49,813 nt of DNA from Salegentibacter maritimus (GTDB lineage: Bacteria > Bacteroidota > Bacteroidia > Flavobacteriales > Flavobacteriaceae), in NCBI RefSeq assembly GCF_016236915.1, contig NZ_JAEHOK010000024.1, forward strand, positions 1 through 49,813, written 5' to 3'. Position numbers and translations under genes: made by a program. Position 1 is the first letter of the stretch, and each line of letters starts with the position of its first letter. Shown here piece after piece: positions 1 to 9,014 of the stretch. The notes below the pieces were generated by a model, which made no database searches, was not told where the DNA came from, and worked only from the letters and a program-made list of their open reading frames with translations.

Positions 1-1860
1 GCTCCAACAGCTAAAGATAATTGTTCAGAATTAACTGCGACAACGTCAGATCCGCTAACATACAACGAAATAGGATCTTATGTTATTACCTGGAGTTTTG
101 ATGACGGGAACGGAAATACAACTATACAAAAGCAAAAAGTAATTGTAGAACCTTCACCATTAAACGCGGTGACATTTCATGATGCAAGTTTTGAATATAA
201 TGGAGACGCCCATAGCCTGGAAGTTAAAAATCTTCCTGAAACTGCTTCTGTAGAATATTCTATTGTTCCGGAAACAGGAATTCAAAACGGAGCTATAAAA
301 GCAGGGGTGTATACTGTAACGGCAAATCTTTTTTCAGGAATTGAAACTTGTCCTGATGCTCAGTTGACTGCTACACTCACGATTGATAAAGCTGAGGCAG
401 AAATAAGCGCAGATGCTGTTCAGACTTTTGTTTATGATGGAACGGTTAAGAATATCGTAGCAAACCTAAATCATTCAGAAACTGAGTTGACCTATACTCC
501 TCAAAAAGGATTTATAGAACCCGGAACTTATGAAATTACGGTGAATTCAGTTGAAACTGAAAATTACTTTGCGACCTCAAAAGAGGTGACTTTAGTGATT
601 GAAAAAGCAGAATTTACCGGAGTGAGTTTTGCTGATAACACTGAGGCTTTTGTTTATAACGGCACAGAACACAGTATATTTGTATCTGGCCTTCCAGAGG
701 GTGCTACGGTAGAATATACCAATAATGGGCAAACAAATGCCGGGACTTACCTTGTTACGGCAAAAGTTAGCAAACCAGGGTATAAAGACTTGGTGCTAAC
801 CGCTAATATGGTAATTAATAAAGCATCACAAAGCATCACTTTCGATGAACTTGAAGATAGAAATCAATTATCAGATGAACATTTTCAGCTAAATGCAGTT
901 GCTACATCAGGTTTACCGGTAATGTATTCTTACACTTATGAATCAGAAAACCCGGCAGCTACAGTTGGCCCTAGAGGTTTTGTGAGAATTCTAGGTGGTG
1001 GGCAAATTACCATTACGGCCAGGCAGGAAGGAAACCAAAACTACGAGGCAGCCACTCCTGTGGTAAGAACCCTAACTATAAATGGTAGTGAAGCCCGATT
1101 GGTTAGCGCGAGTATTAATGGTACAACTTATAACGATCCTAATATTGATATTTACTACCTAATTGGTTGTGGAAGTTCAGAAAATGAGATTCAAATTGAA
1201 CTTGAACCAAATCAAGGTTCATCCATAGATAGTCAAAATATCTTTACTGTAAACACGCCAACTCCCGGGATTTATAGAAGAACGCTTGTAGTTACTTCAG
1301 GGGATGGAAATGTGAGTACTACTTACAATATAATAATAGAAAAGAATTTCAATTTTGAGGATATTGTAATTCAGAAATTTAATAATGTACTACTGGTTAA
1401 CAACAACCCTGAAACCAACGGCGGATACAAATTTGTGAGTTTCCGTTGGTACAAAAATGGTTCTGTAATTGGTAATGACCAATACTACTCTGTAGGGAAT
1501 AATACCGGTGATCAGTTAGATGCTGATGCTTCCTACTACGTGGTTTTGGAAACGGAAGATGGCGAAGTTTTAAGAACTTGTATTTCTTCAGTTCAGTTAA
1601 AAAGCTCTTTAAATGTTTCATTAGCACCAAACCCGGTTAATTCTGGAGGAACTATGGAACTATTAACCGATTTCCCGGAAGAGGAGCTTGAGACCATGCA
1701 CCTATCAATACATACCCTTAACGGGGGGCTTATCCAACAAATGAAATCAAATAGTAAAAGTACAAACATAACATTGCCTTATAATCTTGAAATAGGAGTA
1801 TATATTCTTAAAATTGAAACTAAGAGCATTTATAAATCACTCAAATTCATAGTAAAATAA
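1..1860 (+). CDS. Secreted MBG/HYR-repeat protein with T9SS sorting domain (5' partial)
   Basis: The frame is open from base 1, so the start lies left of the window and 619 residues are visible. The first ~50 residues look like the end of a HYR-type beta-sandwich (SYVITWSFDDGNGNTT). Three MBG-like repeats follow, each with a YNG/YDG motif, a PGTY/AGTY turn and a closing VIxKA strand. Next comes a related Ig-like domain ending in TITARQEGNQNY. The last ~80 residues (SLAPNPVNSGG ... GVYILKIET) match the type A C-terminal sorting domain of the Bacteroidota type IX secretion system, so the product is probably exported and attached to the cell surface. The repeats suggest an adhesin or structural surface protein; no enzymatic domain is visible. 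The next gene starts about 30 bases downstream. Confidence 0.85.
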   Translation, partial: APTAKDNCSELTATTSDPLTYNEIGSYVITWSFDDGNGNTTIQKQKVIVEPSPLNAVTFHDASFEYNGDAHSLEVKNLPETASVEYSIVPETGIQNGAIKAGVYTVTANLFSGIETCPDAQLTATLTIDKAEAEISADAVQTFVYDGTVKNIVANLNHSETELTYTPQKGFIEPGTYEITVNSVETENYFATSKEVTLVIEKAEFTGVSFADNTEAFVYNGTEHSIFVSGLPEGATVEYTNNGQTNAGTYLVTAKVSKPGYKDLVLTANMVINKASQSITFDELEDRNQLSDEHFQLNAVATSGLPVMYSYTYESENPAATVGPRGFVRILGGGQITITARQEGNQNYEAATPVVRTLTINGSEARLVSASINGTTYNDPNIDIYYLIGCGSSENEIQIELEPNQGSSIDSQNIFTVNTPTPGIYRRTLVVTSGDGNVSTTYNIIIEKNFNFEDIVIQKFNNVLLVNNNPETNGGYKFVSFRWYKNGSVIGNDQYYSVGNNTGDQLDADASYYVVLETEDGEVLRTCISSVQLKSSLNVSLAPNPVNSGGTMELLTDFPEEELETMHLSIHTLNGGLIQQMKSNSKSTNITLPYNLEIGVYILKIETKSIYKSLKFIVK

Positions 1861-1891
1861 GATAGTTTTATGCTTATTGAAATTTACTTTA

Positions 1892-2785
1892 ATGATTAAA
1901 ACAAATATGAAAAATAGCAATATAAACAACGTAACTAGTAGAGTTACTTTAGGTCTTATATTAGCACTAAGTTTACTTAGTGCTAATATGGCGACATTTG
2001 CCCAGTCTAATAACGAAGTTTCCTTTTACCTACAGGGCTCTTTTTCTAAGCTTAATTATGAAGCTTTAGGAGCGAGTAGTGAATTGGAAAATGGTTTTGG
2101 TCTTGGGGCCAAATATTCCTATTACCTAACTGAAAATTGGAGCCTTGGGACAGGTGCCGAATTGCAGTATATGGAAGGGGCCATTTTTGTACCTACTGCC
2201 CAAGGGGCGTATATGACTCAGGATTCTGAGGCAGAATCTTTTGAATTTAGATATGCAGCTTCAAATTTTTCAGAGAACCAGGAGGTTTACTTTTTAAATA
2301 TACCTCTTCAGGTTCAATACGAATCGCTTGGTACGACCAGGTTTTATGCAGCTGCCGGAGTTAAAGCAGGTTTAGTTTTAAATTCAGAATACCAAAGTTC
2401 GGCCGGTTCACTAGAAACCAGCGGATATTATTCACAGTATGACGTGGAACTTACCAGTCCTACATTTGCAGGTTTTGGCGAATTTAAAGCTGTAAATAAT
2501 TCTAAATCTGAGCTCGACCTAAAAACAAATTTTGTAGCTCATTTGGAAAGCGGTGTGAAATTAATGTTGGAGAATAATAGGTCGCTTTATATGGGGCTTT
2601 TTCTAGATTACGGATTAAATGATATTAAGCCAGACACCTCAGGGGAGAGGTTTGTTCATTATAATGCCCAGGCCCCTACAGACTTTACTTTTAGCAGCTT
2701 ATTGTCAGCCCGTGAAATACAGGATTTAGATGAAGTTAAAACCCTGGCATTTGGCTTGAAAATTCAGTATGCATTTCAGTTTTAA
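1892..2785 (+). CDS. Outer-membrane beta-barrel protein (OmpA/PorT-like)
   Basis: The protein has an N-terminal signal peptide: a hydrophobic stretch (LGLILALSLLSANMATFAQ) with a likely cut after AQ. About 260 residues of alternating beta strands follow (GFGLGAKYSYYL, YFLNIPLQVQYE, FYAAAGVKAGL), ending in AFGLKIQYAFQF, a terminal-phenylalanine strand typical of outer-membrane barrels. Start choices are a TTG at 1877 and ATGs at 1892 and 1907; I chose 1892, but 1907 gives a cleaner signal peptide. It directly follows the T9SS-secreted adhesin, so the two may be co-transcribed and the barrel may be a surface partner. That link is inference. A strong hairpin terminator follows the stop codon. 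Confidence 0.8.
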   Translation: MIKTNMKNSNINNVTSRVTLGLILALSLLSANMATFAQSNNEVSFYLQGSFSKLNYEALGASSELENGFGLGAKYSYYLTENWSLGTGAELQYMEGAIFVPTAQGAYMTQDSEAESFEFRYAASNFSENQEVYFLNIPLQVQYESLGTTRFYAAAGVKAGLVLNSEYQSSAGSLETSGYYSQYDVELTSPTFAGFGEFKAVNNSKSELDLKTNFVAHLESGVKLMLENNRSLYMGLFLDYGLNDIKPDTSGERFVHYNAQAPTDFTFSSLLSAREIQDLDEVKTLAFGLKIQYAFQF

Positions 2786-2806
2786 AATTAAAATATATTG
2801 AATGAA

Positions 2807-2832
2807 AAGGCCGCCATTTTAGGCGGTTTTTT
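2807..2832. terminator. Rho-independent terminator between convergent genes
   Basis: CCGCC (2811-2815) pairs with GGCGG (2822-2826) around a 6-base loop, flanked by AAAAGG and a run of six T. It closes the barrel operon on the plus strand and overlaps the stop codon of the convergent GH3-like gene, so it may work in both directions. Confidence 0.8.
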
Positions 2833-4345
2833 ATTGGTTCATTCCCAATAATTCTTCTACATAAGTTCTGGAATTAGAAAGCCTGGGAATTTTATGCTGT
2901 CCGCCAAGTTTGTCATTTTTCTTAAGCCAATCGTAGAATAATTTTTCTCGTGCCTGGTGTATTTTCGGCATATTTAGCGTCATATTATTATAGCGTTTTG
3001 CTTCATAATCGCTATTTACCTGTTGTAAGGCTAAATCCAACTCATGCCTAAATTTATCAAAGTCCTTCGGCGGATTTTTAAACTCTATAATCCATTCATG
3101 CGCACCTTTTTCTTTGCCTTTCATAAAAATTGGTGCAGCGGTATAATCTACTATTTCACAGTTGGTAACAAGGGAAGTCTTTTTTAAGGCTTCTTCGGCA
3201 TTCTCGATAATTAACTCTTCTCCAAAAGCATTGATATGATGCTTGGTCCTGCCGGTTACTTTGATGCGATAAGGATTTGTAGAAGTAAATTTAACTGTAT
3301 CACCAATCTTATATCTCCATAGGCCCGCGTTGGTAGTGATTACCACCGCATAATTTTTTCCTGTTTTTACTTCGGCTAGCGGAATAGCTTTTTCCTGTTC
3401 GCTTCCATAGCTATCCATAGGAATAAACTCATAATAAATTCCGTAGTCCAGCATTAATAAAAGCTCTTTGGAATCGTTCTGGTCCTGGCAGGCAAAAAAT
3501 CCTTCCGAAGCATTATAGATTTCATAAAACCTAAAATCTTCTTTGGGTAAAATCTTTTGATATTGCGGTGCATAAGGATCAAAACTTACCCCACCGTGAA
3601 AATAAACTTCAAGGTTTGGCCAAACTTCAAACAGGTTTTCTTTACCGCTGGTCTCCAAAATATTGTTGAGTAGCACCAACATCCAACTGGGTACACCGGC
3701 CAGGCTGGTTACATTTTCTTTAATTGTTTCATTTACAATTGCCTGCATCTTTACTTCCCAATCGTTCATAAGGGAAACCTCGTTGCTTGGCGTGCTGCTA
3801 AATTCTGCCCAAAAAGGCATGTTTGCAATTAAAATAGCCGAAAGATCTCCGTATGCCGTACCGTTGTTTTTGTAAATTTCCTTACTGCCTCCCAATCGTA
3901 AGCTTTTCCCTGTAAAAAGTTGTGACTGCGGATTGTTGTTTAAGTACATACAAAGCAGGTCTTTTCCTGCATTGTAGTGGCAATCTTCCAGGGAGTCTTC
4001 ACTTACCGGTATAAACTTACTTTTTGCACTGGTAGTTCCACTAGATTTGGCAAACCATTTTATAGGGGTAGGCCAAAAAATATTATTTTCTCCCCGCCTG
4101 CTGCGTTCAATACAGGCCTCATAATCTTCATATTTTTGAATTGGAACACGCTCTGCAAACTGAAGGGGATTTTTGATTTCCGCAAAGTTGTACTTCTTGC
4201 CAATTTCTGTGTTTCTCGCCTTAGAAAGTAAATCCTTTAGCAACTCGTGTTGCACTTCGTGAGGGTATTTTATAAACAACTCCATTTGGTGAATTCGCTT
4301 CTTTAGGAACCAGGAGGCCACGGAGTTTACTAGTGGAATTGGCAT
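2831..4345 (-). CDS. GH3 auxin-responsive-promoter family protein (acyl-adenylate-type enzyme)
   Basis: This 504-residue protein has the full GH3 family architecture. The ATP-binding loop AKSSGTTSAKSKFIP lies near residue 108, and later adenylation motifs are visible (FHGGVSFDPY, YNASEGFFACQ, YKIGDTVKF, VTGRTKHHINAFGEEL). Plant GH3 enzymes adenylate small carboxylic acids and join them to amino acids; the bacterial members have no established substrate, so only the adenylate-forming fold is confidently assigned. Length is normal for Bacteroidota homologues. It is transcribed alone, divergently from the DUF2797 gene about 107 bp away. No signal peptide, so cytoplasmic. Confidence 0.9.
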   Translation of the reverse strand: MPIPLVNSVASWFLKKRIHQMELFIKYPHEVQHELLKDLLSKARNTEIGKKYNFAEIKNPLQFAERVPIQKYEDYEACIERSRRGENNIFWPTPIKWFAKSSGTTSAKSKFIPVSEDSLEDCHYNAGKDLLCMYLNNNPQSQLFTGKSLRLGGSKEIYKNNGTAYGDLSAILIANMPFWAEFSSTPSNEVSLMNDWEVKMQAIVNETIKENVTSLAGVPSWMLVLLNNILETSGKENLFEVWPNLEVYFHGGVSFDPYAPQYQKILPKEDFRFYEIYNASEGFFACQDQNDSKELLLMLDYGIYYEFIPMDSYGSEQEKAIPLAEVKTGKNYAVVITTNAGLWRYKIGDTVKFTSTNPYRIKVTGRTKHHINAFGEELIIENAEEALKKTSLVTNCEIVDYTAAPIFMKGKEKGAHEWIIEFKNPPKDFDKFRHELDLALQQVNSDYEAKRYNNMTLNMPKIHQAREKLFYDWLKKNDKLGGQHKIPRLSNSRTYVEELLGMNQ

Positions 4346-4452
4346 TATTCTTTATATCTTTATACGCTGAGAATGCTTCAGCTGGTTGGCTGGATAAAAA
4401 TAATTTAAACTTCGAAGCTTGCAAATCAACTTCGGTTAAAAATAGGGAAAAA

Positions 4453-5250
4453 ATGATGAGATACGAAGGCGTTTTAAAAAAAATGAGAACCGAAATTGTA
4501 GATAAAGTACAATATTACCTGGTTTTTGAGGACGATTTTATCAATATAAATCAAATACTCAATAAAAAAATAAGCCTTAATTTCCTTCGTTTTCAATGTT
4601 TAAACTGCGGATTGGAAAAGAAAATATTCCGGCAGGGGTATTGTTATGATTGTTTCTCGTCTATTCCCCAGGCAGGTGATTGGATTATGAAACCCGAACT
4701 GAGCAAGGCGCATTTAGATGAAGAGGATAGGGATTTAGATTATGAAAAACAAGCCCAATTACAGCCACATATAGTTTATTTGGCTAATTCCAGCAATGTA
4801 AAAGTTGGTGTAACCCGAAAAACGCAAATTCCTACCCGGTGGATAGACCAGGGAGCCCACGAAGCTATTGAAATAGTTGAGGTGCCCAATAGGTATCTTG
4901 CCGGAGTTACCGAAGTAGCTTTAAAAGATCACGTATCAGACAAAACGAACTGGCGAAAAATGCTAACCAACGAGGTTTTAGATCTTAACCTTGCTGAAGA
5001 AAGAGATAAATTAAAAGATTTTATCCCGGAGGAAGCTAAAGAATATTACCTGGGCGATAGAAAAGAACTTGAAATTGATTTTCCGGTGCTGGAATTTCCA
5101 AAAAAGGTAAAAAGCCTTAACCTGGGGAAAAGTCCGTTTTATGAAGGAGTATTAAAAGGAATTAAAGGCCAGTATTTAATTTTTGAAGACGGTACCGTGT
5201 TTAACGTTCGCGCCCACGAAGGCTTTGTAGTGGAGTTAGGAGTACTTTAA
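4453..5250 (+). CDS. DUF2797 family protein
   Basis: I chose the ATG at 4453, which gives MMRYEGVLKKMRTE, the typical N-terminus of DUF2797. The open frame runs further up to 4333, but that part overlaps the 5' end of the divergent GH3-like gene and looks non-coding. A zinc-ribbon-like block CLNCGLEKKIFRQGYCYDC lies near residues 55-73. A central region (VYLANSSNVKVGVTRK, then PTRWIDQGA) resembles a GIY-YIG-like fold, which would suit nucleic-acid binding, but no activity is established for the family. The N-terminal YEGVLKKM and C-terminal YEGVLKGIKGQYLIFEDG look like two related beta-strand modules at either end. Confidence 0.8.
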   Translation: MMRYEGVLKKMRTEIVDKVQYYLVFEDDFININQILNKKISLNFLRFQCLNCGLEKKIFRQGYCYDCFSSIPQAGDWIMKPELSKAHLDEEDRDLDYEKQAQLQPHIVYLANSSNVKVGVTRKTQIPTRWIDQGAHEAIEIVEVPNRYLAGVTEVALKDHVSDKTNWRKMLTNEVLDLNLAEERDKLKDFIPEEAKEYYLGDRKELEIDFPVLEFPKKVKSLNLGKSPFYEGVLKGIKGQYLIFEDGTVFNVRAHEGFVVELGVL

Positions 5251-5400
5251 TTGAATAAAGCTGAAAGGACGTCATGCTTATTTCAGCATCTAAGATAATG
5301 ATAGTTAAAACATACTAGAAGTTGAAATAATTTCAGCTGGACAAAATTAGACTTTGTTGGCATCGCCAGGGAATATAATACCCAAGGTGGTTTTAAAAAA

Positions 5401-5448
5401 GCCTCATAAATTCCCAGGATAATAGGAAATTATGAGGCTTTATTTTTT
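5401..5448. terminator. Bidirectional hairpin terminator
   Basis: GCCTCATAA (5401-5409) pairs with TTATGAGGC (5430-5438) with a 20-base loop. A-rich sequence lies to the left and TTTATTTTTT to the right. It separates the convergent DUF2797 and AsmA-like genes. The ~150 bases before it hold no gene I can support. Confidence 0.65.
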
Positions 5449-8119
5449 AATTACTTGTGGTGTCCGTTTGCTTTTTCTTTTTTCCAAAAATGCCGCCTAA
5501 AATATCTTTGGCTGCATCCTTAACCTGTTCCTCCTGGCTTTTAGGTTTGTCTTCTGTTTTAGGAGTTTGGGTTTGGGTAGAGTCTTGAGAGGCAATGCTA
5601 TCGGTTTGCTGTTGTTGATTTCCACCCATTTGTTTGTTAATTATATCTTTAATCGCATCCTTGCCACGGTCTTTAAGGTCTTCTTTTTGTTTTTCCACAA
5701 TTCTTTGGGTAAGATTGCTTACTGCTTGTTGCATATTTATATTGATTTGTGGATTTTGAAAAGTTCCTTTTAGGCCAATGGGCAATGCTACCATCATATT
5801 TTGTAGTTCGTCCCCGCTTAACTTGCTTAGTGCATTTCCTACCTGGCTGCCCAATAATTTGGCCGGAACATCCAGGGCCAGGGTATAGTCCATATTCATA
5901 TCAAATCCGTGGCTACCCGAAACCTTAACGTCTACCCCTTTTACATTAAAACTAAAGGGTTCAATTTGTACCATCCCATCATTAAAGGTTAGTTTTGTTT
6001 TTAGCTTATCCAGGTCCAGGTCACTTAAATTAATAAAATCTAATTGCTGGTCTAATCGGGAAAGCAAAGCTAATTTTTCGGGATTTACCTCTGCCGTAAG
6101 AATTTCGGCCAGGGCGTTCCCGGCAAGTGTTGAGAGCTGTGGGGTAAGGTCTTCATTTAAGTTTCCATTTAATTTTAAATTGGTTTGCAATTTTCCTTGC
6201 AAGGCCTGGGCTACCGGGGCCAATCCCTGTAGCATTTCCAATCCGTTAAACGATTCAGCTATATTTAATGCGTTTAGCGCCAGGTCCATGTTAAATGTAG
6301 GGGTTGTACCTTTTGTAGAAACATTTCCTGTTAGGGCTATATTTCCGCCAAAAATGTTTGTGGAAATATTTTGTAAAGTGGCGGTTTCGTCACGTAAAAT
6401 AATACTTCCTTTAGCATCTTTAAGTTTAAGGTTGTCGTAAATTACCGTATTTACCGCAAAAACCAGTTCTGTATCCAGGAATGAAGGAATTTTAACCGCT
6501 TCTTTTGTAGCCTGTGCAGAAATTTGAGCTCCGGTTTCAGCTTTAGTCTCAGTTTCTGCAATCATAAAGTCGTTGATTGCAAAAACATCTGAATTCACTT
6601 TAAAGTTCCCTTTTAGATTTTGATCGGTAAATAGAAAACCCATAAGGTTTTCAATATTTCCGGTAGCCGAAATATCGGTTTGCCCGGTACTTAGTTTTAA
6701 TTCAGGAACACGCACATTACCCTGGTTAAAATTCATAGTAGCGTTAGCGATCTTTAACTCATTGGGAATTTCGGGCGATTTATAACTGAAATTCCTAATA
6801 CTGGCGGTTCCGTTACTTTTTACATTCTGATATTGTTCTTCTTCTATAGAATTCATATCAAATTGCGTGGTAACATCGGCTGTCAATATTCCATTTAGTT
6901 CCTGTTCCAGTTCTAAGGGGTAAGCTTTGTTAAGGTTCGCTAAGTTTAGGGTTCCCTGTAACGACATATCTATAAGCATATTTCCCATTAGGTTTTTTAC
7001 GCTTCCGTTGGTCGCAAACTTATCCTGGTCTATTCTAAAAGTCACATCATTGAAAGTAAGATAGGTGTCTTCCAGGATTCCGGTTTCGTTTAGAACCTGT
7101 AGGTCTATGTTGATATCCTGTACACTCTTTGGTAACTCGGGATATTTAAAAGAGGCATTGTCTGAACTTACTTTTATATCCATTTTAGGGATATAGGTCT
7201 CGTCTACAATACCCTGTATTTTTCCATTCACAATGAAATTTCCGCTGGTTTCTACATTTTCAATGTTTTTTGCATAGGTTTCAGGAATTACCGCCAGGAA
7301 GTTTTTAAAGTCTGAAGAAGGCGTCTGGAAACTTAGGTCTATTTCATTATTGTTTTCATTTACCTGAACAAAACCTTCAAAAGTAAGTGGTAATTGGTTG
7401 ATGGTAGCTTTGTTCTCCAGGAAGGTGTAACGCATATTCTCCAAATCCATTTGGATTACTGCATCAAGGGCGACTTTGTTTCGGTTTAAATAGTTTACGC
7501 CATCAAAATCTAAAGAAACCAGGGCATTAGATTTAGTATCGAGTTCACTTGTGGCAAGGGAGAAATCACCGGTTCCCTGGTGGTTTAATTCTTCTACATC
7601 CAATAATAGATTTTGGCCTTCATCTAAATATTTTACGCGCGAATTATTTATTTCATAATGCTTTAAATCAAGGCTAAATCCGGTTGAAGTAGAATCACCG
7701 GTAGTTGTGGTAGTATCTTCAATTGCAATATCGTAGTTGGCATTGCCAAGCGAATCTACCTTAATATTCAAGTAGGTATTGTTAATTTTTATATTGTCTA
7801 AAATTTTAGGTTCATCAGCTCCCTTAAATAATTCTTTAATAGACATTTCTAACTGCGCTTCTTCACCAATAGCAAGGGTGTCTCCTTTAAAAGGCTCATT
7901 ATTAATCACGCTAAAATTTTCAATTACCACCGTAGCTTGAGGAAAATTTTTAAATAGGCTTAGACCAATATCGCTAAATTCAATTTGGGCATCTACACTG
8001 TTATTGGCGGTTTTACGCACATAGTCTTTTATTTGAGATTCGAATAAAAAAGGTGCTGCAACAAGTATAATAACAATTGCCAATAATGCAATACCAATTA
8101 TTTTAAATGCTTTTTTCAT
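5447..8119 (-). CDS. AsmA-like envelope protein
   Basis: The start at 8119 gives MKKAFKIIGIALLAIV, a single N-terminal membrane anchor preceded by an A-rich leader; a TTG at 8152 would add 11 residues. The remaining ~850 residues are repeated beta-rich segments (IDLSFQTPSSDFKNFL, GNIALTGNVSTKG, KGVDVKVSGSHGFDMNMDYTLALDVPAKLL), matching AsmA and its C-terminal AsmA_2 domain. The tail is low-complexity and rich in Gln, Asp, Thr and Lys (KMGGNQQQQTDS). Proteins of this family sit in the periplasm, anchored to the inner membrane, and influence lipid transport and outer-membrane assembly; the exact cargo here cannot be read from sequence. Confidence 0.85.
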   Translation of the reverse strand: MKKAFKIIGIALLAIVIILVAAPFLFESQIKDYVRKTANNSVDAQIEFSDIGLSLFKNFPQATVVIENFSVINNEPFKGDTLAIGEEAQLEMSIKELFKGADEPKILDNIKINNTYLNIKVDSLGNANYDIAIEDTTTTTGDSTSTGFSLDLKHYEINNSRVKYLDEGQNLLLDVEELNHQGTGDFSLATSELDTKSNALVSLDFDGVNYLNRNKVALDAVIQMDLENMRYTFLENKATINQLPLTFEGFVQVNENNNEIDLSFQTPSSDFKNFLAVIPETYAKNIENVETSGNFIVNGKIQGIVDETYIPKMDIKVSSDNASFKYPELPKSVQDINIDLQVLNETGILEDTYLTFNDVTFRIDQDKFATNGSVKNLMGNMLIDMSLQGTLNLANLNKAYPLELEQELNGILTADVTTQFDMNSIEEEQYQNVKSNGTASIRNFSYKSPEIPNELKIANATMNFNQGNVRVPELKLSTGQTDISATGNIENLMGFLFTDQNLKGNFKVNSDVFAINDFMIAETETKAETGAQISAQATKEAVKIPSFLDTELVFAVNTVIYDNLKLKDAKGSIILRDETATLQNISTNIFGGNIALTGNVSTKGTTPTFNMDLALNALNIAESFNGLEMLQGLAPVAQALQGKLQTNLKLNGNLNEDLTPQLSTLAGNALAEILTAEVNPEKLALLSRLDQQLDFINLSDLDLDKLKTKLTFNDGMVQIEPFSFNVKGVDVKVSGSHGFDMNMDYTLALDVPAKLLGSQVGNALSKLSGDELQNMMVALPIGLKGTFQNPQININMQQAVSNLTQRIVEKQKEDLKDRGKDAIKDIINKQMGGNQQQQTDSIASQDSTQTQTPKTEDKPKSQEEQVKDAAKDILGGIFGKKKKQTDTTSN

Positions 8120-8209
8120 TTTTTTATTATTTAATTCAATCTTGTCTATCAATATGAGCGTGAGTAAAACACAGCTCGTTTTAAAAACTTTTTAAACAGC
8201 TTTATTTTA

Positions 8210-8908
8210 TTAATTATATTCTATTTCTTCTCCCTGTTTCAGATTAAAACGCTTTCTAAAAGCATAAACCGAGGCATAGAGGAGTGGGGTATCCAGGGCG
8301 GCCACAATTACTTTAAACAAAAATCCGCTAAGTAACAACCCACCAAATAGTTCCCATTCAATTTTATTAAAACTACAGAGCAAAAACAAGACCGAAAACG
8401 TATCTACAAACTGTGATAGGAAGGTAGAAAAGTTATTTCTAAGCCATAAATGTTTTCCTTTGGTTAGTCTTTTCCAAAAATGAAACAACTGGATATCTAT
8501 ATACTGTGCCAGTAAATAAGCAACCATAGAGGCAAAGACCGCTATAGTGGTAGCACCAAAAACCTGGGTAAACAAGGCATTGCTTATAGGTGACCATTCG
8601 GTTGCCGGTACGGCATCTGCAGTATAAACGATCAATAAGGAAAAGAGCGAGGCAAAAATACCCGTGGTCACAACCTGGTTTGCTTTTTTCTTACCGTAGA
8701 TCTCACTAATTATATCGGTGATTAAAAAAGTAACCGGATAGGGGAGAATTCCTACAGAAATTTCAAAGGTATACAGTCCAAAAAAATCCCAGCTAAAAAA
8801 CTTCTGAAAAATTAAGTTTGAAGCTACTAACGAAGCTATAAAAAGCCCGGCCAGGATTAAGTAGATGCGTTGCGCTGTAAGTTGGTCTTTTAGTAAAAGT
8901 TTATCCAA
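8210..8908 (-). CDS. yhhQ: Queuosine precursor transporter (YhhQ family)
   Basis: This 232-residue integral membrane protein has about six hydrophobic segments. Family-typical blocks are LVASNLIFQKFF, PYPVTFLITDIISEIYGKKKA, VAYLLAQYIDIQLFHFWK and LRNNFSTFLSQFVDT. Members import 7-deazaguanine precursors of the tRNA base queuosine. The start is a TTG at 8908 (MDKLLLKDQLTAQR); no upstream ATG gives a better fit. It is divergent from folK-dNK with a short shared upstream region. Confidence 0.9.
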   Translation of the reverse strand: MDKLLLKDQLTAQRIYLILAGLFIASLVASNLIFQKFFSWDFFGLYTFEISVGILPYPVTFLITDIISEIYGKKKANQVVTTGIFASLFSLLIVYTADAVPATEWSPISNALFTQVFGATTIAVFASMVAYLLAQYIDIQLFHFWKRLTKGKHLWLRNNFSTFLSQFVDTFSVLFLLCSFNKIEWELFGGLLLSGFLFKVIVAALDTPLLYASVYAFRKRFNLKQGEEIEYN

Positions 8909-9014
8909 TTTTATTTTTTAAGTCTTCCTGCAAAATTAGGGGTATGTGATTTTGTTTTACTTAATTTGCTGTGAAATTTACAGTCCAGCTTTAAAAAACT
9001 TTTCCTTACGTAGT

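Noticed and set aside
8946-9014. Longer N-terminus of the FolK-dNK protein from a GTG at 8946
   Set aside because: The added residues (ILFYLICCEIYSPALKNF) do not fit the HPPK family and overlap the likely upstream region of the divergent yhhQ gene.
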